The notes under the pieces are model-generated. The model did not search any database. It was not told where the DNA came from and worked only from the letters and a program-made list of their open reading frames with translations. Of a stretch of DNA of 64,000 nucleotides, positions 42,516 to 48,571 are shown in pieces. Source of the stretch: Alphaproteobacteria bacterium (GTDB lineage: Bacteria > Pseudomonadota > Alphaproteobacteria > Micropepsales > Micropepsaceae); assembly GCA_028871795.1 (NCBI GenBank), contig JAGWMG010000003.1, positions 248,001 to 312,000 of the forward strand. The letters run 5' to 3'. The position numbers were made by a program, and so were the translations under genes. Every line of letters begins with the position of its first letter. Positions within the stretch are counted from its first letter, which is position 1.

Positions 42516-43201
42516 GTAAGATACGTACCGACGAGTTGATCCTGCAATTGGCCTCCGAACCGGCCCCGGTGCGGCACTTGCGTTCGCCCATGACCCGTAC
42601 CGCCATATGGCTGGCGATTTCGCTGCCTTGGGTATTCGCGATCGTTTTCGTCATGGGCTTGCGCCCGGACCTCCGTGCACAGATGTCCAATGCACACTGG
42701 TTGATCGAGCAAGGCGCCGCACTCGCGACCGCCCTTATGGCCGCCATGGCCGCATTCTGCGCAGGCGTTCCAGGCCGGCCGCGCTGGGAGCACCTTCTTC
42801 CGCTTCTGCCACTGGCGGTTTGGCTCGGCGCTCTTGGCCAAGACTGCCTTCAGGGATGGATTTCTTATGGAAGTGCGGGCCTTACGCTTCACCCGGACTG
42901 GCAATGCCTGCCGGGTATTATCATGGTTGGAATGGGACCTGCCGTCGCGATGGCGGCAATGATCCTTCGCGGTGCGCCTCTGGCGCCGATGACGACGACC
43001 GCACTTGGCGCTTTGGCTGCAGGCGGGCTCGCCGAAGTTGGCTTGCGCCTGTTTCACCAGGTGGATGCCAGTCTGATGGTGCTCGTGTGGCAGGCCGGAA
43101 CGGTTGTCGGACTTACACTCATTGCGGGGTTGTTCGGGCGGCGTGTTCTGCGGTGGCGTCATGCCGACGTGCGCAAGCACGCTTTTGACGCCAAAAATTA
43201 G
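42512..43201 (+). CDS. nrsF: NrsF-type anti-sigma factor (DUF1109)
   Basis: A 229-residue inner-membrane protein with six hydrophobic segments and a short cytoplasmic N-terminus that should hold SigF. Cysteines lie at 83, 112 and 132. The Cys in LHPDWQCLPG matches one of the two metal-sensing cysteines known for Caulobacter NrsF; the second, in a conserved L-H-C-x-E-D motif, appears replaced (LFHQVD), leaving a His. Starts in an ATGA overlap with sigF. Confidence 0.85.
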   Translation: MSKIRTDELILQLASEPAPVRHLRSPMTRTAIWLAISLPWVFAIVFVMGLRPDLRAQMSNAHWLIEQGAALATALMAAMAAFCAGVPGRPRWEHLLPLLPLAVWLGALGQDCLQGWISYGSAGLTLHPDWQCLPGIIMVGMGPAVAMAAMILRGAPLAPMTTTALGALAAGGLAEVGLRLFHQVDASLMVLVWQAGTVVGLTLIAGLFGRRVLRWRHADVRKHAFDAKN

Positions 43202-43213
43202 GAGAAAACAGCG

Positions 43214-43723
43214 ATGGTGAAACCCCGTCTTATGGTGCCAGGACTCGACCTTCCGCTCGTCGGCGGCGGGCGGTTCTCACTCGATATGGAGCAGCCTGCC
43301 GCATTCACGATGATCGTGGTCTACCGCGGATTACACTGCCCGCTCTGCAAGACTTACTTGCGCGACCTTAACGGCAAAGCGGAGGACTTCGAGTCCGTTG
43401 GCGTCACCATCGTCGCGGCAACATCGGATACGGCAGATCGCGCCGAAAAGGCTAAAACCGACTGGAATCTCGACAAGCTACGCATGGCGTACGGCATGCC
43501 GATCGAACTGGGTCGAAAATGGGGCCTATTCGTTTCGCGTGGCATCTCCGATAAAGAGCCTGCGGAGTTTCTGGAGCCTGGCCTATTTCTCGTCAGGCCG
43601 GACAAGACGTTATATGCCGCCTCAGTCCAAACGATGCCGTTTGCACGGCCAAGTTTCGCGGAAGTGCTTGGCGCCATCCACTTTGTAACCAAAAACAATT
43701 ACCCCGCGCGCGGTGAGGCCTAA
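43214..43723 (+). CDS. Peroxiredoxin-like protein (AhpC/TSA)
   Basis: A 169-residue thioredoxin-fold peroxidase. VVYRGLHCPLCKTYLRDL holds a Cys42-x-x-Cys45 site; VTIVAATSDTADRAEKAKTDW and GLFLVRPDKTLYAASVQTMPFARP complete the fold. AGGAG lies 9 bases before ATG 43214. It follows nrsF by 12 bases, so it is in the sigF operon. It probably reduces peroxides or thiols during metal stress; no signal peptide is seen. Confidence 0.8.
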   Translation: MVKPRLMVPGLDLPLVGGGRFSLDMEQPAAFTMIVVYRGLHCPLCKTYLRDLNGKAEDFESVGVTIVAATSDTADRAEKAKTDWNLDKLRMAYGMPIELGRKWGLFVSRGISDKEPAEFLEPGLFLVRPDKTLYAASVQTMPFARPSFAEVLGAIHFVTKNNYPARGEA

Positions 43724-43728
43724 AGCAC

Positions 43729-44001
43729 ATGGGGCAAAACATAAAACATGAGCATGACATTGCTTCTGGTGTGACGGACAAATCCGTTATTACCTGCCCC
43801 AGTTGCGGGTTTTCGATGACGGAGACGATGCCGCAGGACGCCTGCCAATTCTTTTATGACTGCAAGGGCTGTGGCGCTGTGCTGCGGCCGAAAGCCGGAG
43901 ACTGCTGCGTCTTCTGCTCTTATGGCTCAGTCCCGTGTCCACCGATGCAACAGCAATTGCACGTTCCGGGCGATGCCCCTGCCTGTTGCCGAGACGACTG
44001 A
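43729..44001 (+). CDS. GDCCVxC-domain protein
   Basis: A 90-residue cysteine-rich protein: TCPSCGFSMTETMP, FFYDCKGCGAVLRPKAGDCCVFCSYGSVPCPP, with two zinc-ribbon-like CxxC pairs and the GDCCVFCSYG motif that names this family of (seleno)proteins, often found near mercury or metal genes. It starts five bases after the peroxiredoxin gene. Likely cytoplasmic metal or thiol chemistry; the reaction is unknown. Confidence 0.8.
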   Translation: MGQNIKHEHDIASGVTDKSVITCPSCGFSMTETMPQDACQFFYDCKGCGAVLRPKAGDCCVFCSYGSVPCPPMQQQLHVPGDAPACCRDD

Positions 44002-44138
44002 CTGATACCTTCACACGGTTTGGTCAGATTGTAGCGCGCTGGCTCATCACAGAGCTTTCTTCATCGTCTGGACTGCGCTTGTTTGGCCGATCATCGCAGA
44101 TCGGCTCTTAAGCATTGCAACGCATGACACCTCCAAGT

Positions 44139-44164
44139 GTAACCTTTGGACTCGCCCCCGCGAA
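44139..44164 (+). promoter_or_regulatory. SigF-type promoter of the NPCAAK-repeat gene
   Basis: GTAACC at 44139-44144, exactly 16 nt, CGAA at 44161-44164. It lies 77 bases before the start of the repeat protein and matches the bufferin-operon site in both hexamer and spacing. Confidence 0.75.
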
Positions 44165-44240
44165 GAAATGGATATAGCGGCACGCTCGACCATCTACCGG
44201 CCGTCCGTAGCGTTTCAACCAGAATTCTTAAGGAGCCCAC

Positions 44241-44543
44241 ATGAAGAGTTTTCGGAAATCCATGTTGACCCTGGGTACCGCTGTCGCCATGGGAGGCTTC
44301 GCGGCCGCTTATGCGCCTGCCATTGCCGCCGGGACAAATCCATGTGCGCCAGCGGCAAGGCCCTGTCGGGCGAAACCCGTTCACACCTGCGCCGCCCACA
44401 CGCGTAGGCACCACCGCAAGCACCGTGCAGCGATGGCCAATCCGTGCGCGGCTAAAGCGAACCCTTGCGCCGCGAAGAGCAACCCATGTGCGGCAAAGCC
44501 CAATCCGTGCGCTGCAAAAACAAATCCCTGCGCGCCGCACTAA
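44241..44543 (+). CDS. Secreted Cys-rich NPCAAK-repeat protein
   Basis: A 100-residue protein with a signal peptide (1-30, ending AIAA) and eight cysteines at 35, 42, 50, 69, 76, 83, 90 and 97. Five consecutive NPCAAKx heptads fill residues 67-98, after a His/Arg-rich linker (HTRRHHRKHR). AAGGAG precedes ATG 44241. It has its own SigF-type promoter and is paralogous to the lipoprotein at 41071-41304. Possible roles: periplasmic copper sponge, or multi-core substrate of the MNIO enzyme 4 kb away. Neither is proven. Confidence 0.8.
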   Translation: MKSFRKSMLTLGTAVAMGGFAAAYAPAIAAGTNPCAPAARPCRAKPVHTCAAHTRRHHRKHRAAMANPCAAKANPCAAKSNPCAAKPNPCAAKTNPCAPH

Positions 44544-44638
44544 CCAGATTCGGCGCACCGCCATTGGGTCGCCGAACCGCAATATCCCGCATTTGTCAGG
44601 CCGGGCGACCGGCATAAATAGGTTTCGGAGTTTCAAAT

Positions 44639-45073
44639 ATGGCACGCTTTGGCAATGGCATATTCGCCGGCCTTGTCGCCACGATCGTTCTGTCCGCTTT
44701 TATGGTGATGAAGCAAATGATGGGGATGATGCCTGAGCTCGACGTCATCAACATGCTGACCACGATGTCGGGCGCATCCTCACCAGTTGTCGGGTGGCTG
44801 ATGCATTTCATGATTGGAAGCATCGTCTGGGGCGGCCTGTTCGCGCTAACCCAAGGTCATATCCCCGACGGCAACATCATTCTTCGCGACGCCATTTTCG
44901 GCGCTGGGGCATGGCTTCTCATGATGGTGATGGTGATGCCGTTGGCAGGGGCCGGACTGTTCGGCCTGCACTTCGGAATGGCTGCGCCTGTGATGACGTT
45001 CCTCCTGCATGAGGTTTTTGGCTGCACGTTGGGCGCCGTCTATGGGTTGCGTATGCAGCCAAAGGCTGCCTGA
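44639..45073 (+). CDS. DUF6789-like four-helix membrane protein
   Basis: A 144-residue protein with four hydrophobic segments (GIFAGLVATIVLSAFMVM, PVVGWLMHFMIGSIVWGGLFAL, AWLLMMVMVMPLAGAGLFGLHF, VMTFLLHEVFGCTLGAVYGL), unusually rich in Met and with His in the membrane (MHFM, LHFGM, LLHEV). Met/His content could suit copper handling. It follows the NPCAAK-repeat gene by about 95 bases and precedes the thioredoxin gene. Function unknown. Confidence 0.65.
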   Translation: MARFGNGIFAGLVATIVLSAFMVMKQMMGMMPELDVINMLTTMSGASSPVVGWLMHFMIGSIVWGGLFALTQGHIPDGNIILRDAIFGAGAWLLMMVMVMPLAGAGLFGLHFGMAAPVMTFLLHEVFGCTLGAVYGLRMQPKAA

Positions 45074-45109
45074 CCGAAGCAGTACCCCCCTATGAAAGGT
45101 ATCCCCGGC

Positions 45110-45505
45110 ATGACACGCCTTCCCAGATTGCTTCTTGCGGTTGCTCTGGGCGGCAGCCTGTTGATCGGCCCCGCCGCAGCGGCAAACCACTACACGTACA
45201 GCGCCTCGAAGTTCGGCGAGGCGCAGGCTACAGGAAAGCCGATTCTTGTCGACATTTCGGCATCCTGGTGTCCGGTCTGTAAGGCACAGAACTCTGTCAT
45301 CGAGCGTGAGCTGGCAAAGCCGGAATTCGCACGCTACGTCGTGTTCAGCGTGGATTTTGACAGCCAGAAGGATGTTGTTCGCGCCTTCAACGCGCCGATG
45401 CAGAGCACCTTGATTGTCTTTAAGGGCAAGAACGAAAAAACGAGATTGGTCGGTGTCACCGATCCAAACATCATCGATGCCATGATGCGTCGAGCGGCCG
45501 ATTGA
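45110..45505 (+). CDS. Periplasmic thioredoxin-like protein
   Basis: A 131-residue protein: signal peptide (ending PAAAA), then ILVDISASWCPVCKAQNSVIERELAKPEF with the Cys-Pro-Val-Cys site, and PMQSTLIVFKGKN. It resembles the C-terminal (gamma) domain of DsbD. With the CcdA gene twelve bases downstream it forms a split DsbD: CcdA passes electrons across the membrane, and this protein delivers them in the periplasm. ATG 45110 is preferred to ATG 45092 because it follows AAAGG. Confidence 0.8.
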   Translation: MTRLPRLLLAVALGGSLLIGPAAAANHYTYSASKFGEAQATGKPILVDISASWCPVCKAQNSVIERELAKPEFARYVVFSVDFDSQKDVVRAFNAPMQSTLIVFKGKNEKTRLVGVTDPNIIDAMMRRAAD

Positions 45506-45517
45506 GGGACATCGTCC

Positions 45518-46243
45518 GTGCTTCCCGTTGGTTCAGCGACCGTTGCTTTCGTTGCCGGCATTTTGTCGGTCCTGTCGCCATGTGTCTTGCCAATTCTGCC
45601 GATAGCGCTGGGAGGCGCTGTTGCAGCTCATCGGTTTGGCCCCATAGCGCTCTCCGCAGGCCTGGCCGTCTCGTTTACAGCCATAGGGCTTTTCGTTGCC
45701 ACGCTCGGCTTCTCCGTCGGCCTTGGCAGCGGCGCCTTCCAAATGGTTGGGGCGGTTCTGCTGGTGGTTATGGGAATCATCCTGATGGTACCGCGATTAC
45801 AGGTGGAGTTCGCCACTGTAGCGGGGCCTTTGGGAAATTGGGCCGAACAGCGTTTTGGAGGGTTCTCCACTGCCGGCCTATCGGGGCAATTTGGCCTTGG
45901 CCTGCTTTTCGGCGCCGTCTGGAGCCCCTGTGCGGGGCCTACGCTTGGTGCGGCGGCGCTTATGGCAGCGAACGGACATAACCTCATCCAAGTCACATTC
46001 ATCATGCTTGCCTTCGGTATCGGGGCGGCGGTTCCGCTTCTCGCTCTCGGAACCATATCGCGCGTGAGCCTTATGCGCTGGCGGGGCAAGATCGCCGGTT
46101 CGAGCTACGGCGCAAAGGCGTTTCTCGGCGCAATTCTGGTTCTCTTTGGAGTTTTGATCCTGAGCGGTCTAAATCAGACCATAGAGGCCTACCTCGTCTC
46201 TCATTCACCCGATTGGCTGCTGCAGCTCACAACCCGATATTAG
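45518..46243 (+). CDS. CcdA/DsbD-type transmembrane thiol electron transporter
   Basis: A 241-residue membrane protein with six to seven hydrophobic segments. LSVLSPCVLPILPIALGG and GAVWSPCAGPTLGAA carry the two conserved Pro-Cys sites of CcdA, which shuttle electrons from cytoplasmic thioredoxin to the periplasm. It starts at GTG 45518. It closes the operon that begins with the NPCAAK-repeat protein; keeping that protein's cysteines reduced is a natural role. Confidence 0.85.
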   Translation: MLPVGSATVAFVAGILSVLSPCVLPILPIALGGAVAAHRFGPIALSAGLAVSFTAIGLFVATLGFSVGLGSGAFQMVGAVLLVVMGIILMVPRLQVEFATVAGPLGNWAEQRFGGFSTAGLSGQFGLGLLFGAVWSPCAGPTLGAAALMAANGHNLIQVTFIMLAFGIGAAVPLLALGTISRVSLMRWRGKIAGSSYGAKAFLGAILVLFGVLILSGLNQTIEAYLVSHSPDWLLQLTTRY

Positions 46244-46258
46244 TCGCTTCGGTCTATT

Positions 46259-46615
46259 ATGAGTGGGAACATGCATCTATCGATTCCCGATATCACGGTC
46301 GTGGCGCGACTGCCCAAACATTTCCACTTAATCCTGAAGCCCGACAACCCTTTCTACAAATACGTCCCGGGCATTTCCGTTCTGGTCGGCGGAATGTGGA
46401 TTGTCCATCTGTTCTATTGGGGCTTCAACCAGGCTATCATCCAGCGCGCGTTGACGGCGAAGAGCATGCGCGAAGCGCAGAAGGGCGCCGTTTTGGCGGC
46501 TTTTCTGAAACTGCTGATCCCGGTTCTGGTGGTGCTGCCCGGCATCGCAGTCGTTGTTCTCTTGCCGCGTCTGTCGCAGCCGGACGAGGCCTATCCGACG
46601 CCCGCGATGGCCTGA
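46259..46615 (+). pseudogene. Sodium:solute symporter fragment (sugar SSS family)
   Basis: About 118 codons matching an internal piece of SGLT-type sugar symporters: FYKYVPGISVLVGGMWIVHLFYWGFNQAIIQRALTAKSMREAQKGAVLAAFLKLLIPVLVVLPGI. The family is usually above 500 residues, so both ends are missing. It lies between the CcdA gene and a GntR fragment and marks a decayed sugar locus. Confidence 0.75.
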
Positions 46616-46639
46616 AGGGTAATATATTTTTGGAACAGC

Positions 46640-46863
46640 CATATGCAGGAAACTTGTTTGTATACAGGACCGACATCATCCTGCGCGAGGCCGTCAAGAT
46701 GCTCACTGCAAAAGGACTGCTCGGCGCCAAGCCGCGCCAAGGTATCTGGGTTCAAACGGAAGACGCGTGGAATCTTCTGGATCCGGACGTGCTGCGCCAG
46801 CTGCCGGAACGTAAGCTGTCGTTCCCGCTGCTGATCGAATTCACGCAGATGCGCCTGGCCTGA
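46640..46863 (+). pseudogene. GntR/FadR-type regulator fragment
   Basis: The frame reads LREAVKMLTAKGLLGAKPRQGIWVQTEDAWNLLDPDVLRQLPERKLSFPLLIEFTQMRLA, then stops. This is the second half of a GntR winged HTH plus the start of an FCD effector domain of the DgoR type. The first helix and almost all of the effector domain are missing. The codons before 46640 in this frame are antisense or shadow sequence. Confidence 0.75.
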
Positions 46864-46931
46864 TCCGAAGCGCCCAGGCGAACGCCACGAAAGCTCCTCG
46901 CTCCCGCAAGCGGGTTACCGAGACATAGCAG

Positions 46932-47912
46932 TCAGGCCCGCGCCGCAAACATTAGTCTGGCGATTTCGAACCACAGTTCTCTGCGCCCATAGTCGATCGA
47001 CACTTGCGAGAAACCACGCAGGAAATTCATCCCAATCAGCAGCGCAGGGGTATCCTGTAGGCCCCAAAGATCGAAGATCTGCAAGTTTGCAATGACAACG
47101 TTGCAACCGCCGAGTGTCAGCCCGCCCAGATGAACCCTTTTGATCGTCGTGATATGGCCCTGGATGACACCGCCGGTGACACCGGTCAGCGGCACTACAT
47201 CGGGCCTGGCATATGTCGGGCTGATCTCCATCAAAGCCTGTAGCAATTTCTCATTGCCGCAGGAGACTTCGGCGCCGGTGTCGATGAAGGCCGTCACACG
47301 AACGCCGTCTGCCTTGCCGGCGGCGTTGCGCAAATGGCCATAGCGGCCGACGACGGAAACTCTTGCCTCGGCGGGAGGATTCCAACCGATGAAGGTCCCG
47401 TATTGCGGCCGCTCGATCGTCAGCGCGTGATTCTTGAAATCGAACGTCACGCGATAGCCATCGATGGCGTCGAGACCGAGATAACCGTCGGCTGCCAGCA
47501 GCGTGCGGGGCAGGACTGGCACTTCGAGGTCTTCGCGGGAAATCTGTCCGAAGGATATGCTGCTGAGTTTGACCGTTTGGGCTGGTATCGTCCGCACCAC
47601 GCCTTCCACCATCACCTGTCTCAGCCGCAACAAGCCAAGCTGGACGGCGACGTCCTCGGCAATGACGCTGCGATCAGCGCCGGTATCCACAACGAAGCGG
47701 AACGGTCCTTTGCCGTTGAGCGCGACGTCGATCGTGAGATGATTGGCGATGTCCTTGCCTGCCGCAACCTGTGCGGCATCGTTCGGCGGAAGCGGCGTGT
47801 TGGGTGGAACTTTCTGGGCTCTTGCAAGCGCGGTGTGAAATACCAACGACACCGCGCCCGCATTCACAAACCGACGGCGCGAAAACCGTTCGAGTGGCGA
47901 CAAGGCACCCAT
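46932..47912 (-). CDS. Retropepsin-like aspartyl protease, exported
   Basis: About 326 residues. The N-terminal SRRRFVNAGAVSLVFHTALARAQ looks like a Tat-type signal peptide. Two Asp-Thr-Gly sites, FVVDTGADRSVIA and AFIDTGAEVSCG, define a tandem retropepsin-like fold in one chain, so it may work as a monomer. ATG 47912 follows AAAGG; earlier in-frame starts at 47945 and 47999 are possible. It stands between decayed sugar genes and looks intact. Substrate unknown. Confidence 0.75.
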   Translation of the reverse strand: MGALSPLERFSRRRFVNAGAVSLVFHTALARAQKVPPNTPLPPNDAAQVAAGKDIANHLTIDVALNGKGPFRFVVDTGADRSVIAEDVAVQLGLLRLRQVMVEGVVRTIPAQTVKLSSISFGQISREDLEVPVLPRTLLAADGYLGLDAIDGYRVTFDFKNHALTIERPQYGTFIGWNPPAEARVSVVGRYGHLRNAAGKADGVRVTAFIDTGAEVSCGNEKLLQALMEISPTYARPDVVPLTGVTGGVIQGHITTIKRVHLGGLTLGGCNVVIANLQIFDLWGLQDTPALLIGMNFLRGFSQVSIDYGRRELWFEIARLMFAARA

Positions 47913-48036
47913 GCTGGCCTTTCCGCTGGGAATGGGTGGCTGCATATTATGTATCGTTTCACCGTGCCTGTGTCGGAAATATGTCGGAGAATTAGGCAAC
48001 CCTCCGATTTCGGCGACGACACACGATTCGATCGTC

Positions 48037-48515
48037 CTACGGCTTGACGGTGACCATCACTATTCCGTGACCCGGCACAGTTGCCGTGAAACCACCCTGC
48101 ACGGGCGGCAGATCCTGGTGCCGCCGTAGATCGCGAATACCCGCCTTGAGAGTGCCGGGGTAGCGCAATGCTTCCCTCAGGTCACCGAGATTTCGTGCGG
48201 CGCCGTACCGCGGTTGAACAGCACCACGGGGCGTCCGCCGCCTTTGAGAGGTCTCACTCAGACTTCGCTGCCGCCGCCCTTTGCCATGCGGCCGGCTTGG
48301 ACGCCCAGCGCATCCTGATCGACGGTAATAATTTCCTTGTTCAAAAGGATCGCTTTTGTCTCTTCGGTCATGGCCGAGAAGTGATCGTTGCAGATCATCG
48401 GCGGCGTCAGCGCGAGACCGTTCGGCGTCCCTTGCGGAACCTCGCCGGCGTCGCGGGCTTCGGCCGCAACCAGCGCCAGGAGCAACGCCATCGCGATCCA
48501 GAATATTTGACGCAT
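48037..48515 (-). pseudogene. GH27 alpha-galactosidase remnant
   Basis: The frame begins with a signal peptide (MRQIFWIAMALLLALVAAEA) and the N-terminal NGLALTPPM of GH27. It then jumps straight to the far C-terminal half (MTEETKAILLNKEIITVDQDALGVQAGRMAK). A TGA interrupts the expected EVWVRPL, and further frame changes follow through VVLFNRGTAPHEISVT to the natural end near 48037. The catalytic barrel has been deleted, so no enzyme is made. Confidence 0.75.
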
Positions 48516-48571
48516 GCCAATCTGCCCCTTGTTTCTCGCCTCAATACCCGATGCGCCAAGCAGCGACATGG

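Noticed and set aside
46213-46863. One 216-codon gene after ccdA
   Set aside because: Only its end resembles a GntR protein; the start overlaps the symporter fragment in another frame, so it is two decayed pieces.
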